A DNA stretch of 64,000 bases. Origin: Candidatus Symbiopectobacterium sp. NZEC151. GTDB lineage: Bacteria > Pseudomonadota > Gammaproteobacteria > Enterobacterales > Enterobacteriaceae. The position numbers and the translations under genes were made by a program. The DNA is taken from NCBI RefSeq assembly GCF_025962655.1, contig NZ_JAGFPE010000001.1, positions 806,001-870,000 on the forward strand, read 5' to 3'. This document shows positions 8,420 to 17,864 of this stretch, piece by piece; position 1 is the stretch's first letter; each line of letters begins with the position of its first letter. The notes under the pieces are model-generated. The model did no database searches and was not told the origin of the DNA. It worked only from the letters and a program-made list of their open reading frames with translations.

Positions 8420-9262
8420 TTAAACGCCCAGCAGGCCAATCCAGTAGCCGAAGATACCGATGGCAAAGAAGCCGATAATCAGCCACAGCGCGTTAACTTT
8501 GCGCCGTAACAACCACATACAGCCGAACGTCAGCAGCAGCGGCACTAACCCTGGCATCAACTGATCGAGGATCGATTGCACCGTGGTGACCGTGGTCTCG
8601 CCGTTCTGATTGGTGACGCGGGAAACCACCATCGGAATGTTCACATGGGTCCATTTGTTAACCAACGCCCCCATGACAAACAGGCCGAGGATAGATGCCC
8701 CCTCGGTCATCTTTTGCAGGAAGCCGCCGCCCATATCACTGACGATATCGATGCCTTTACGGTAACCGTAAGCCACGCCGTAGTAGCGCACTAACAGACG
8801 TACCATGTTAAACAGCACGAAGAACAAAATCGGGCCGAGCAGGCTGCCACTCATGGCGATACCCGCACCCAGCGCGGCAAACACCGGACGGGCCGTTCCC
8901 CAGAAAATCGGGTCGCCGACACCGGCTAACGGTCCCATCAGACCCACTTTCAGGCCGTTGATCGCACCGTCATCAATCGGAGCACCGTTGGCACGCTGTT
9001 CTTCCATCGCCATGGTAACGCCCAGTACCGGCGCGGCCACGAAAGGTTGCGTGTTAAAGAACTCCAGATGGCGTTTGATCGCCTGTTTGCGCTCTTCCGA
9101 GTTTTCCGGATACAGGCGACGAATGACTGGCACCATGGAGAAACAGAATCCCAGGGCCTGCATACGTTCAAAGTTCCACGATCCCTGAAACAGGTTGGAG
9201 CGAATAAACACCGCACGGATATCGCTGGGCGTCAGTTTTTTCTCTTGCGTTGAATCAACCAT
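8420..9262 (-). CDS. manZ: PTS mannose transporter subunit IID (ManZ)
   Basis: A 280-aa IID membrane component of the mannose-family phosphotransferase system. Family stretches include SNLFQGSWNFERMQ near the N-terminus and VGLMGPLAGVGDP in the centre. Together with ManY it forms the sugar channel. The ATG at 9262 has AGGGG 8 nt upstream; a GTG nine bases earlier overlaps that site and is rejected. It starts 14 nt after manY. The complex imports mannose, glucose, glucosamine and related sugars. Confidence 0.96.
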   Translation of the reverse strand: MVDSTQEKKLTPSDIRAVFIRSNLFQGSWNFERMQALGFCFSMVPVIRRLYPENSEERKQAIKRHLEFFNTQPFVAAPVLGVTMAMEEQRANGAPIDDGAINGLKVGLMGPLAGVGDPIFWGTARPVFAALGAGIAMSGSLLGPILFFVLFNMVRLLVRYYGVAYGYRKGIDIVSDMGGGFLQKMTEGASILGLFVMGALVNKWTHVNIPMVVSRVTNQNGETTVTTVQSILDQLMPGLVPLLLTFGCMWLLRRKVNALWLIIGFFAIGIFGYWIGLLGV

Positions 9263-9276
9263 TTCTTTCACCCCTG

Positions 9277-10077
9277 TTAGTCCAGTTCGTTATCAAGATC
9301 GTTGTTGCCCGATGCGCTGGCGGGTTGCCCCTGCGCCTTGTTGTACTTCGGACTTAACTGGATATACATGATCGCCATGACGATACCGATAACGCCCAGC
9401 GCAACCAGGTTGAACTGGGTGAAGGCAGCAGTTACGAAGCCAAGATAGAAGAACGGCATCAGATATCCAGCACGCATCATGTTGATAACCATCGCATAAC
9501 CAACCACAACGATCATGCCGCCTGCGATATTCAACCCGTTGGTCACTACCTCAGGGATGGAGTTCAGCAGTGTGTGGACGGCTTCAGTACCGACGGACAC
9601 GGCCACAATCAGCGCAGGAATAGCGATACGCATTGCCTGCAACAGCAGGGCAGAGATGTGAATCCAACTGATGGCGTTTAAATTACCGCGTTCCGCTGCA
9701 CTGTCAGCCGCATGCTGAAAGGCCACGGTGATGGTACGAACGATAATGGTCAATACCTGGCCTGCGGCGGCAAGCGGGATAGCCAGTGCAATACCGGCCC
9801 CCACGCCCTGACCACCGGCGATAACCAGAATGGTAGAGATGATGGACGCGAGTGCAGCATCAGGTGCTACAGCAGCACCGATATTCATCCATCCCAGCGC
9901 AATCATTTCCAGGGTCCCACCGATGATGATCCCGGTTTGCAAATCACCGAGCACGGCGCCAATCAACGTACAGGCGACCAGAGGACGGTGAAACTGGAAT
10001 TCATCAAGAATAGACCCCATCCCCGAGACGCATGAGACGAGAAATATCAGCACAAGTTGAAGTGTTGTTATCTCCAT
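9277..10077 (-). CDS. manY: PTS mannose transporter subunit IIC (ManY)
   Basis: A 266-aa polytopic IIC component, strongly hydrophobic throughout, with family motifs DEFQFHRPLVACTLIGAVLG (about 25-44) and the GGTLEMIALGW region (about 53-63). The C-terminus is charged and ends in a short acidic tail. It forms the translocation channel with ManZ and receives phosphate through ManX. It sits in the middle of the manX-manY-manZ operon, 100 nt after manX. Confidence 0.96.
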   Translation of the reverse strand: MEITTLQLVLIFLVSCVSGMGSILDEFQFHRPLVACTLIGAVLGDLQTGIIIGGTLEMIALGWMNIGAAVAPDAALASIISTILVIAGGQGVGAGIALAIPLAAAGQVLTIIVRTITVAFQHAADSAAERGNLNAISWIHISALLLQAMRIAIPALIVAVSVGTEAVHTLLNSIPEVVTNGLNIAGGMIVVVGYAMVINMMRAGYLMPFFYLGFVTAAFTQFNLVALGVIGIVMAIMYIQLSPKYNKAQGQPASASGNNDLDNELD

Positions 10078-10177
10078 TGTACTTCTCCTATGAGAAAACT
10101 GTCTGAGTAAATATGATCAAAATAAACATAGTCGAGACACAGCATTACGGTGCCAGGGTGCGGTAATGCTATTGTCG

Positions 10178-11131
10178 TTAGCTATTCACCTTGGCAATCA
10201 GATCCATCATTTTAAGTTTAGAATCGGTGGATACCTTTCTGACTTCCAGCTCAATGCCGCGTGCATCCAACGCCTTGAAGGCTTCGATGTCTTTGGCATC
10301 AATGGAGACGGCGTTATTCACCTGGGTTTTACCTTGACGGAATGCCATACCGCCGATGTTCACCGACGTGATTTCAACGCCATTCTCAACCAGACGCTGC
10401 ACGTCGGTGGGATTGGTGAACAACAACATCACGCGGTCGTTGGCGTATTTCGGGTTTTCATACACCCGGATCGCTTTGGCAACGTCCACCACGTGGGCGG
10501 TTACGCCGGGAGGGGCCACCTGTGTCAGCAGCGTTTTGCGTACGTTATCGGCGGCAACTTCATCGCTGATGACGATAATACGGCTGACATTGGTCTCCTT
10601 GGTCCAGCGGGTCGCTACCTGACCGTGAATCAAGCGGTCATCGATACGTGCGAGGCCAATTTTCATATGTCCACCGGGGCCAACCTGTGCGGGCGCGACG
10701 GCTTTGGCTACCGGCTTGGCGGCGGGTGCGGGTTCAGCGGCTTTCAGCGCTTTCACGCCGGTGCGGCCCGCTTCAAGCGCGATGGCGATCAACTCCTCGA
10801 AGGAAGGGTTATCATCGCGCGCCATAAACGTTTCTGCCAGCATCGGGATATTCACCCCGGCAATCACATCATGGTTGGCTTTGTCCGTGACCAGACGGCT
10901 GGCGGCATTAAACGGGCTGCCGCCCCAGGTATCAACAAGAAACAGCACGCCAAGCGACGTATCCAACGTTTCGAGCTTAGCCTGATATTTCTCAATTAAC
11001 GTTTCCGCATTTTCACCGGGAACGAAATCAATCCAGGCGACGTTACTTTGTTCACCCAGAATCATTTCCGCTGTTTTCAGCAGCGGCCCGGCGGTGGATC
11101 CGTGAGTGCACAACATAATTGCAATACTCAC
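10178..11131 (-). CDS. manX: PTS mannose transporter subunit IIAB (ManX)
   Basis: A 317-aa cytoplasmic protein with a IIA domain (residues 1-130, phosphorylated His10 in LCTHGS) and a IIB domain (about 157-317, phosphorylated His169 in DDRLIHGQ). They are joined by an Ala/Pro/Lys-rich linker at about 131-150. It passes phosphate from HPr to the incoming sugar. First gene of the operon; GAGGAGG lies just upstream of the start. Candidate Cra, Mlc and CRP sites lie 146-230 nt upstream. Confidence 0.97.
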   Translation of the reverse strand: MSIAIMLCTHGSTAGPLLKTAEMILGEQSNVAWIDFVPGENAETLIEKYQAKLETLDTSLGVLFLVDTWGGSPFNAASRLVTDKANHDVIAGVNIPMLAETFMARDDNPSFEELIAIALEAGRTGVKALKAAEPAPAAKPVAKAVAPAQVGPGGHMKIGLARIDDRLIHGQVATRWTKETNVSRIIVISDEVAADNVRKTLLTQVAPPGVTAHVVDVAKAIRVYENPKYANDRVMLLFTNPTDVQRLVENGVEITSVNIGGMAFRQGKTQVNNAVSIDAKDIEAFKALDARGIELEVRKVSTDSKLKMMDLIAKVNS

Positions 11132-11276
11132 TTGCTACCTCCTCATTCTATTTAAGGTACTCAATGCATCCGGTTAAGGGGTAAGGCGGTTAACCGAAGT
11201 GATATCAGTATGAACGCAAGTTTTTACTCAAGAATCATAAAAGAATAAAAAGGATGCGCTGTAGCGTTATATGCTA

Positions 11277-11290
11277 TGAAACGATTCAGG
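11277..11290 (-). promoter_or_regulatory. Candidate Cra (FruR) operator upstream of manX
   Basis: On the minus strand CCTGAATCGTTTCA contains the full palindromic core TGAATCGTTTCA and matches the classic Cra site GCTGAATCGTTTCA at 13 of 14 positions. It lies about 146 nt upstream of the manX start. Regulation of manXYZ by Cra is inferred from the site alone. Confidence 0.55.
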
Positions 11291-11317
11291 CTCCCCATCA
11301 TGGGTGTAAAGTCCGAT

Positions 11318-11341
11318 TTATTTTACCCACTGAAAAAATAA
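11318..11341. promoter_or_regulatory. Candidate Mlc/NagC operator upstream of manX
   Basis: TTATTT...AAATAA with a 12-nt spacer, inside a longer inverted repeat (ATTTATTTT / AAAATAAAT, 11316-11343). Mlc and NagC sites share TTATTT/AAATAA half sites, usually 11 nt apart, so this is one base long. Both regulators control manXYZ in E. coli. Confidence 0.45.
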
Positions 11342-11345
11342 ATAG

Positions 11346-11361
11346 TGTGATGCTGCTTACG
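11346..11361. promoter_or_regulatory. Possible CRP site upstream of manX
   Basis: TGTGA-N6-TTACG: one perfect and one degenerate CRP half site, 4 nt from the Mlc-like repeat. E. coli manX is CRP-activated, which makes the weak match worth recording. Confidence 0.35.
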
Positions 11362-11540
11362 TATTTGCTGGTTAAAACGGCGTTTGTTATGTGATTGAGA
11401 ACAATATCACGGGTATGTTAAGGAACAGTGGATATCGGCGTTTCTTGGTAGCAAAGAAATCTTTGTAAAAATTCGAAACAACCTGCTAGAGTAATCTCCT
11501 GTTTAATTGCTCAGGAGCACAGGGTCTCGACCCACTCTAT

Positions 11541-11732
11541 ATGGACCGTCACCGACAATCCTTTCTTACCCAGCCGGCCTGCGCCGGTGCTGTTTCTGGG
11601 GCTGACCTGATGGGTCACCCACGTATCGATAGCCGTCAGGGCGGTATTTATTCTCTTGCTGTTTCCCCTATGCTGCGCCACATCACACCGACGGTGTTGA
11701 TGCTGTCTGCTTGCGCCATTTCTGGAGTCTGA
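11541..11732 (+). CDS. Leader ORF coupled to yoaE (yoaL-like)
   Basis: A 63-codon ORF whose TGA (11730-11732) ends one base before the yoaE ATG, so ribosomes finishing it would deliver directly to the yoaE start. The predicted peptide is basic at first and hydrophobic near the end ([13 protein letters not shown]). From memory, E. coli annotates a small gene, yoaL, at this position with translational coupling to yoaE. I cannot align the sequences. No good ribosome site precedes ATG 11541. A small hairpin (GGGT-CTCG-ACCC, 11522-11533) lies just upstream. Confidence 0.45.
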   Translation: MDRHRQSFLTQPACAGAVSGADLMGHPRIDSRQGGIYSLAVSPMLRHITPTVLMLSACAISGV

Positions 11733-11733
11733 C

Positions 11734-13284
11734 ATGGAATTTTTGCTGGATCCCTCAATCTGGGCGGGCCTGTTGACGCTGGTGGTACTGGAAATCGTCC
11801 TGGGTATCGATAACCTGGTGTTTATCGCCATTCTGGCGGATAAATTGCCGCCGAAGCAGCGCGACAAGGCCCGTGTCATTGGCCTCTCGTTGGCGCTCTT
11901 GATGCGCCTGGGGCTGCTCTCCCTGATTTCATGGATGGTGAAACTGACCAACCCACTGATCACTATCGCCGGTTACGGTTTCTCCGCACGCGATATGATC
12001 TTGCTGGCGGGGGGGCTATTTTTGCTATTCAAAGCCACCACAGAGCTGCATGAACGGCTGGAAAACCGGCCGCATGAACATAATGGGCCCAGGGTTCATG
12101 CCAGTTTCTGGGCGGTTGTCGCACAGATTGTGGTACTGGATGCCGTCTTCTCACTGGATGCGGTGATCACGGCTGTCGGTATGGTTAACCATATCGGTGT
12201 GATGATGACAGCAGTAGTGATTGCGATGGTAGTGATGCTGCTGGCCTCCAAGCCGCTGATGAACTTCGTCAATGCCCATCCGACGGTGGTGGTACTCTGC
12301 CTTAGCTTCTTGCTGATGATTGGTTTGAGCTTGATGGCGGAAGGTTTCGGCTTCCATATCCCGAAAGGTTACCTGTACGCCGCGATCGGTTTCTCGATTC
12401 TGATTGAGCTGTTTAACCAGATTGCGCGCCGCAATTTCATCAAGCACCAGTCGCGCCGCCCGATGCGTGAGCGGACTGCCGAAGCGATCCTGCGTTTGAT
12501 GGGGGCGCGTAAAGCCACGGATGATGAAGAAGCAAAACCGGCATCGCCTGCCATGGAAACCTTCGCAGCAGAAGAACGCTATATGATCAGCGGTGTATTG
12601 ACGCTGGCATCGCGCTCGCTGCGCAGCGTGATGACTCCACGTACCGAGATCTCCTGGGTCGACAGCGAACGCTCGATTGACGATATTCGCGTGCAACTGC
12701 TGGATACGCCGCACAGCCTGTTCCCGGTGTGCCGGGGTTCGCTAGACGAATTGGTCGGTGTGGTGCGCGCCAAAGAATTGCTGGTGGCGCTGGATAGCGG
12801 GGTAGATGTGGAAAGCTTCGCCGCTGCCACACCGCCGCTGGTGGTGCCGGATACGCTGGATGCCATCAATCTGCTACCGGTATTGCGCCGTGCCAAGGGC
12901 AGTCTGGTTGTCGTTACCAACGAATTTGGTGTGGTGCAGGGACTGGTGACGCCGTTGGACATTCTGGAAGCGATTGCCGGTGAATTCCCGGATGAAGATG
13001 AAACGCCGGATATTGTGGTTGAAGAGGGCGGCTGGTTGGTGAAAGGCGGCACCGATTTGCACACGCTGCAACAGGTGTTGGACAGCCATGAACTGGTCGA
13101 TCCGAAAGAAGAATATGCGTCGTTGGCGGGGTTGTTGCTGGCACACAGCAATGAAATTCCCAAGGTGGGCGAGGTGATTGAACTGCATCACTTCCGCTTT
13201 GAGATCAAGGCCGTATCGGAATACCGTATCGAATTGGTACAGGTTACGCGCTTGGCCGATCCTTATGCGGATGAAGAAGAGTAA
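11734..13284 (+). CDS. yoaE: TerC/CBS/CorC-domain membrane protein YoaE
   Basis: A 516-aa inner-membrane protein. The N-terminal TerC domain (about 1-240, seven helices) has the acidic helix motifs EIVLGIDN (20-27) and [13 protein letters not shown] (about 136-148), typical of metal-exporting TerC/Alx proteins. A tandem CBS pair follows at about 290-420 and a CorC/HlyC domain at about 430-510. The role is uncertain; recent work links TerC relatives to metal loading of exported proteins. Its translation is probably coupled to the 63-codon leader ORF. Followed by a bidirectional terminator. Confidence 0.93.
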   Translation: MEFLLDPSIWAGLLTLVVLEIVLGIDNLVFIAILADKLPPKQRDKARVIGLSLALLMRLGLLSLISWMVKLTNPLITIAGYGFSARDMILLAGGLFLLFKATTELHERLENRPHEHNGPRVHASFWAVVAQIVVLDAVFSLDAVITAVGMVNHIGVMMTAVVIAMVVMLLASKPLMNFVNAHPTVVVLCLSFLLMIGLSLMAEGFGFHIPKGYLYAAIGFSILIELFNQIARRNFIKHQSRRPMRERTAEAILRLMGARKATDDEEAKPASPAMETFAAEERYMISGVLTLASRSLRSVMTPRTEISWVDSERSIDDIRVQLLDTPHSLFPVCRGSLDELVGVVRAKELLVALDSGVDVESFAAATPPLVVPDTLDAINLLPVLRRAKGSLVVVTNEFGVVQGLVTPLDILEAIAGEFPDEDETPDIVVEEGGWLVKGGTDLHTLQQVLDSHELVDPKEEYASLAGLLLAHSNEIPKVGEVIELHHFRFEIKAVSEYRIELVQVTRLADPYADEEE

Positions 13285-13305
13285 TCGCCCGCTCCGTAGA
13301 CTAAA

Positions 13306-13336
13306 AAAACCCCTCTGTCGAGGGGTTTTGCTTTTT
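13306..13336. terminator. Bidirectional terminator between yoaE and sdaA
   Basis: AAAACCCCTC-TGTC-GAGGGGTTTT, a 10-bp stem with A-run before and T-rich sequence (GCTTTTT) after, between convergent genes. Confidence 0.9.
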
Positions 13337-13365
13337 GGTCGTTACGTTCAGCCAATCAGGCTCGG

Positions 13366-14730
13366 TTAATCACATTGCACTTTCACGGCTAAACCGCCGC
13401 GCGACGTTTCGCGGTACTTTGCGTTCATGTCTTTGCCGGTTTCGTACATGGTTTCAATCACTTTATCGAGCGATACGCGCGGTTCGCTGGTGCGACGCAT
13501 GGCCATGCGTGTTGCATTAATGGCTTTCACCGAGGCAATGGCATTGCGCTCAATGCACGGCACCTGAACCTGACCGGCGACAGGATCGCAAGTGAGACCG
13601 AGGTTGTGCTCCATACCAATTTCAGCCGCCACGCACACTTGCTCCGGGCTGGCACCGAGTAATTCCGCCAGGCCCGCTGCCGCCATGGAACAGGCTACGC
13701 CGACTTCACCCTGACAGCCGACTTCCGCACCGGAGATCGACGCATTCATTTTGTACAGTATGCCAATCGCCCCGGAAGCGAGGAAGTAACGCAGGGCAAT
13801 GTCGGTGGTAATCGGCTCAATAAAGTGGTCGTAATAGGCCAACACCGCCGGAACGATCCCGCACGCCCCGTTGGTCGGTGCGGTCACGACGCGGCCGCCA
13901 GCGGCGTTTTCTTCATTGACGGCTAACGCGAACATGTTGACCCAATCGACCACATCCATCGGGTCGTTGGAGTGTTTGCCTGCGGCACCCAGAATGCGAC
14001 GCAGCGCCGAGGCGCGACGCGGTACGCGCAGCGGGCCGGGCAACACCCCTTCGGTATTCATACCGCGATCGATGCAGGCACGCATGGTTTGCCAGACATC
14101 GGCAAAGTAGTGCTCAATCTCATCGCGACTGTGCAACGCCAGCTCATTGCGCATCACCAACCCGGAAAGCGACAAACCGTGCTGTTTACAGTGCATCAGC
14201 ATCTCTTTTGCCGAGTGGAAGGGAAACGGAACCTGAACGTCACCCGCGCTGCTTTGACCAAAGTGGGCTTCATCAACGATAAATCCACCGCCGATGGAGT
14301 AATAGGTGTTGCGATACAGAGGGAGGTCGCCGCCAAAGGCGGTAATTGTCATGCCGTTCTCGTGCAGGGAGAGATTCTCACTGCGAAAATTCATGCCACC
14401 GTGCAGCGGAAAATCCACTTCATGCTGACCCTTTGCCAGCAACAGGCGTTCGCGCTGTTCCACGTCGCGGATAAATCCCGGAATGGCATCGATGGCGATG
14501 GTATCGGGCATGTTGCCCGCCAGCCCCATAATAATGGCGATGTCAGTATGGTGTCCTTTCCCGGTCAGGGAGAGCGAGCCGTAGACGTCAACGGCGATGC
14601 GGGTAACCTCGTCGAGCTTGCCCAGCTCAATCAAATCATCGACAAATTGCTTACCGGCTTTCATCGGTCCAACCGTATGAGAGCTTGAAGGGCCAATACC
14701 GATCTTGAACATGTCGAAAACGCTTATCAC
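13366..14730 (-). CDS. sdaA: L-serine deaminase 1 (L-serine ammonia-lyase)
   Basis: A 454-aa 4Fe-4S enzyme converting L-serine to pyruvate and ammonia, exactly the E. coli SdaA length. The N-terminal part contains [14 protein letters not shown] (about 14-27). The cluster cysteines lie in VGCQGEVG and in [14 protein letters not shown]. The start is GTG at 14730 (as in E. coli), with GAGGAG 7 nt upstream; five upstream in-frame codons are excluded. Monocistronic, convergent with yoaE. Confidence 0.96.
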   Translation of the reverse strand: MISVFDMFKIGIGPSSSHTVGPMKAGKQFVDDLIELGKLDEVTRIAVDVYGSLSLTGKGHHTDIAIIMGLAGNMPDTIAIDAIPGFIRDVEQRERLLLAKGQHEVDFPLHGGMNFRSENLSLHENGMTITAFGGDLPLYRNTYYSIGGGFIVDEAHFGQSSAGDVQVPFPFHSAKEMLMHCKQHGLSLSGLVMRNELALHSRDEIEHYFADVWQTMRACIDRGMNTEGVLPGPLRVPRRASALRRILGAAGKHSNDPMDVVDWVNMFALAVNEENAAGGRVVTAPTNGACGIVPAVLAYYDHFIEPITTDIALRYFLASGAIGILYKMNASISGAEVGCQGEVGVACSMAAAGLAELLGASPEQVCVAAEIGMEHNLGLTCDPVAGQVQVPCIERNAIASVKAINATRMAMRRTSEPRVSLDKVIETMYETGKDMNAKYRETSRGGLAVKVQCD

Positions 14731-14890
14731 GCGAAAACTCCTCAAAAGCGCAGGTTTAGAATAATACTCCTTAGATCGCGCTATTGTAGTGGGGTTTATA
14801 TGGCAGGAGTGGGCTTTTCACATGAAAAAATCTTATGCGCCAGGTGAAGATAACTTATAGCAGATCCCCGTCACACTTGCGCTAGCGAAG

Positions 14891-14924
14891 GATAAACAGG
14901 GGAATAGAAATACCCCTGTTTATC
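14891..14924 (-). terminator. Long hairpin downstream of nudL
   Basis: A perfect 12-bp stem (GATAAACAGGGG with CCCCTGTTTATC) and 10-nt loop between the sdaA start and the nudL stop. No U-tract, so probably a 3'-end stabiliser or weak terminator for pabB-nudL. Confidence 0.5.
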
Positions 14925-14971
14925 TGTGGTTAATGCTGGCGTCGGGGGCCGTCAGAATAAAATGCTAGATT

Positions 14972-15589
14972 TCAGACGGTTGAGGCAGAGACTTGCAGGG
15001 CAAGCTGGCGAATGATGGCGGCGGTCAGCCCCCAGACAAACTGTTGTTGATACCAGGAGAGGTAAACGCGGTGCGTTTGGCGCTGCCGCTCAATATCCAG
15101 CGGATAGTAGCGTGTCAGCGAAAATGCATCAGTCAACGGCATCTCAAACAGTTCCGCCACCTCATCCGCATTGGGCCTAACGCGGATATTGGCCGGCAAC
15201 AGCCCAACCACCGGTGTGACCTGAAAGCCGCTGACGCTGTCCAGCGGCGGCAGCGTGCCTAACACCGTCACGACCTCAGGGGCAATAGCCACTTCCTCTT
15301 GGGCTTCGCGCAATGCCGTGGCGATCAGGCTGGCATCGCTGCTGTCCGCAGCACCTCCGGGGAAGGCCACTTGACCGGCATGCTTGCGCAGCGTGCTGGC
15401 ACGACGGGTTAGCAACAGCGTCGGGGCATCGGCGTGGCACACAATCGGCACCAGCACCGCCGCTTTACGCACTTGACGCACCGGTTTGGCCTGCGGCGCG
15501 CGCTGTAACTGAAAGCGGGTGACGAAGTTCGCCAAATCGTCAGTCAGCGTGGGGAATGGCAAAGTAACGGGCTGAATAACCGTGCTCAT
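14972..15589 (-). CDS. nudL: Nudix hydrolase, CoA-type (NudL/YeaB)
   Basis: A 205-aa Nudix hydrolase of the CoA pyrophosphatase subfamily. The family signature [20 protein letters not shown] is at about 60-79. The adjacent Nudix box has an intact REAQEEV core (about 94-100) but lacks the usual first Glu, a variation also seen in E. coli NudL. It would cleave CoA or related nucleotides. The ATG overlaps the pabB stop by 4 nt, so the two are translationally coupled. Confidence 0.92.
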   Translation of the reverse strand: MSTVIQPVTLPFPTLTDDLANFVTRFQLQRAPQAKPVRQVRKAAVLVPIVCHADAPTLLLTRRASTLRKHAGQVAFPGGAADSSDASLIATALREAQEEVAIAPEVVTVLGTLPPLDSVSGFQVTPVVGLLPANIRVRPNADEVAELFEMPLTDAFSLTRYYPLDIERQRQTHRVYLSWYQQQFVWGLTAAIIRQLALQVSASTV

Positions 15590-16977
15590 AACGTGTGCGC
15601 CGCACTGAGTTGAGGAAGAATACGGCCCAGTTTATCCAATGTTTCCTGATATTCCGCCTGTTCCTGACTGTCTGCCACGATACCGCCGCCCGCCCAACAG
15701 TGAAGCTGGCCTTGCTCTGCGATCAGCGTGCGAATGGTAATGCTGGTATCCATGGTGCCACAGACGCTGATATAGCCAATACTGCCGCAATAGGCGTTGC
15801 GGCGATGCGGCTCCAGCTCTTCAATAATCTCCATGGCGCGAATCTTGGGAGCACCGGTGATGGAGCCGCCGGGGAAACAGGCGCGCAGCAAATCCGTGGC
15901 ATGGCTGCTTTCCGGCAGCCTTGCTTCAATGGTGCTGACCAGATGGTGTACCGCCGGAAACGCCTCAACGTGAAACAGTTCAGGCACCCGCACGCTGCCG
16001 GGGACGGCGACGCGCCCAATATCGTTACGCAGCAAGTCGACAATCATTAAATTCTCCGCCCGATCTTTCTGCGAAGCGGCGAGTGCCGTGGCGCGGCGCG
16101 CATCTTCCTGCGGATCGGCGGCGCGCGGCAGTGTGCCCTTGATCGGGCGCGTTTCGATGCGCTGGTTGTGTAACTGCAAGAAACGCTCGGGTGATACGCT
16201 GATCACGCAGTGCTCCGGCAAGCGGATAAACGCAGAAAACGGGGCCCGATTGGCGCCCGAGAGCGAGAGAAATGCCTGCCATTCGTCACCGCGATAACCT
16301 GCGCTGAAACGCTGCGCCAGGTTGACCTGATAGCAATCCCCTGCGCGCAGATAGGCCTGAATGCGTTGAAAGCGTGTACCGTACGCTTCCCGCGTCATAT
16401 TGGACTGCCACGGCGTGGTCAGTTGGAAATCGTCATGGGTTGCCGTATCCTGCGGCGCAAAGAGCCAGGCAAGGCGGGCAGCATGATTTTCATAGGTCAG
16501 CAGCGTCAGCGTCTGCCGTTGGTGATCGGCGATTAGCGCCCAGTCGTAGATGCCCACCGCCATGTCCGCCAGGTGGATATCTTGCTGTGCCCGCGACGGC
16601 AGCGTTTCGACGCGCCGCCCGAGATCGTAACCAAACAGGCCGAGTGCACCGCCCTGAAAAGGCATATCGGGGTGCGCGTGCGCGGTGATCCCGGCCCGCG
16701 TCATCTCCTGGCGCACCAACAAGAAAGGATCTTGCGTGGAGCACTGCGTGCCGTCCGCGCGCGTGATGAGCGTCTCATCGCCACGTGTGGTTAATGTGGT
16801 CACCGGATCGGCCACCATGATATCGAAGCGGTTATGTTGGTGATCGGCAAAACCGGAGTGCAACAGCATGGCCCACTGCTGATCGGCGAAGGGCGCAAAC
16901 AGGCGCAGCAGGGCATCCGGCTGATAGGGCAGCGAGTGGTAATCGGGTAAACGAGAATCCATCGGTTGTAATGTCAT
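15586..16977 (-). CDS. pabB: Aminodeoxychorismate synthase component I
   Basis: A 463-aa chorismate-binding enzyme that, with glutamine amidotransferase PabA, converts chorismate to 4-amino-4-deoxychorismate for folate synthesis. The diagnostic RPIKGT motif with the nucleophilic lysine distinguishes it from TrpE (PIAGT). The chorismate/Mg region [10 protein letters not shown] and the C-terminal [19 protein letters not shown] are intact. The first ATG (16977) is used; the ribosome site is weak. Divergent from yoaH, as in E. coli. Confidence 0.95.
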   Translation of the reverse strand: MTLQPMDSRLPDYHSLPYQPDALLRLFAPFADQQWAMLLHSGFADHQHNRFDIMVADPVTTLTTRGDETLITRADGTQCSTQDPFLLVRQEMTRAGITAHAHPDMPFQGGALGLFGYDLGRRVETLPSRAQQDIHLADMAVGIYDWALIADHQRQTLTLLTYENHAARLAWLFAPQDTATHDDFQLTTPWQSNMTREAYGTRFQRIQAYLRAGDCYQVNLAQRFSAGYRGDEWQAFLSLSGANRAPFSAFIRLPEHCVISVSPERFLQLHNQRIETRPIKGTLPRAADPQEDARRATALAASQKDRAENLMIVDLLRNDIGRVAVPGSVRVPELFHVEAFPAVHHLVSTIEARLPESSHATDLLRACFPGGSITGAPKIRAMEIIEELEPHRRNAYCGSIGYISVCGTMDTSITIRTLIAEQGQLHCWAGGGIVADSQEQAEYQETLDKLGRILPQLSAAHTL

Positions 16978-17087
16978 CGTGCAGGTGCTGATTAATTTAG
17001 GATATAGCGTTATGATGCGCGCTTATAGGCCACGCGAGTGCGTCAGCCTAGCACACTTCGCCTACGGCGTATAAGGAAGCTGACTGA

Positions 17088-17267
17088 ATGTTTAATGATA
17101 TGCCCCCCTTGACCCACTCGCAGCAGCAAGATGCGGTTGAACGTATCCAATCGCTGATGGCGGACGGCATGAGCAGCGGAGAGGCCATCGCACTGGTTGC
17201 CGCTGACTTGCGGCGGCAACATAGAAGTGACGCTGTCACTTATGATGAAAGCGACGAGGATGAATAA
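17088..17267 (+). CDS. yoaH: YoaH family small protein (UPF0181)
   Basis: A 59-aa protein with the core [20 protein letters not shown] and [11 protein letters not shown], plus an acidic C-terminal tail (DESDEDE), colinear with E. coli YoaH. AAGGAAG lies 8 nt upstream of ATG 17088. It lies between divergent pabB and convergent yoaB, the conserved arrangement. Function unknown; the sequence suggests a small helical cytoplasmic protein. Confidence 0.93.
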   Translation: MFNDMPPLTHSQQQDAVERIQSLMADGMSSGEAIALVAADLRRQHRSDAVTYDESDEDE

Positions 17268-17323
17268 TCCTTAACGCTGTCGCTTAGTGGCAAACGCTGC
17301 CAGCGATGAGCGATAGCCATGCA

Positions 17324-17671
17324 CTACAGCGCGGCGATAGCCTTGATTTCCACTTTGTATTTCGGGTTCATCAGACGCGCTTCTACGGTACAGCGTACCG
17401 GCGCGTGGCCTGCCACCACCCAGGCATCCCAGGCGGCATTCATGGCGTTAAAATCTGCCGCGTTGGCAAGAAAAATCGTCACATCTAACAGACGCGTTTT
17501 GTCTGAACCATTCTGACTCAGGATGGCATCAAGCTGCGCCAGGGCGCTTTCGGTTTGTCCCTCGGCATCGGCATCCAGATTCTCCGGTACGCTGGTGTAG
17601 TAAAGGGTGCCGTTATGGATCACGGCATCGGACCAGCGGGCTTCTGGTTGAATTCTGATAATGTCTGTCAT
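17324..17671 (-). CDS. yoaB: RidA/YjgF family protein YoaB
   Basis: A 115-aa member of the Rid superfamily, whose archetype RidA hydrolyses reactive enamine/imine intermediates made by PLP enzymes. It has the C-terminal family signature APVRCTVEARLMNP (about 90-103), where the arginine and glutamate match active-site positions. It forms trimers in relatives. Substrate specificity of the YoaB subgroup is not established. Divergent from yoaA. Confidence 0.92.
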   Translation of the reverse strand: MTDIIRIQPEARWSDAVIHNGTLYYTSVPENLDADAEGQTESALAQLDAILSQNGSDKTRLLDVTIFLANAADFNAMNAAWDAWVVAGHAPVRCTVEARLMNPKYKVEIKAIAAL

Positions 17672-17864
17672 GGGTTGTCTCCCTGAATCAATCCTGTGAG
17701 GTAAAAATCGTTTTGCAGCCTACCATGATTCTGCGACGTGATGCGACGCGATCGCGATGCAGGGTGGCTGCCGGGGCAGACAAAGGGCATAATTGGGCAA
17801 TAGCTTCACGGCATCCCCTGCGGTTGTGGTTGTGACAATGGGCAGTGACAAATAGAGAGCGTGT

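Noticed and set aside
11391-11417. TGTGA...TCACG near manX as a CRP site
   Set aside because: Half sites are 11 nt apart instead of 6.
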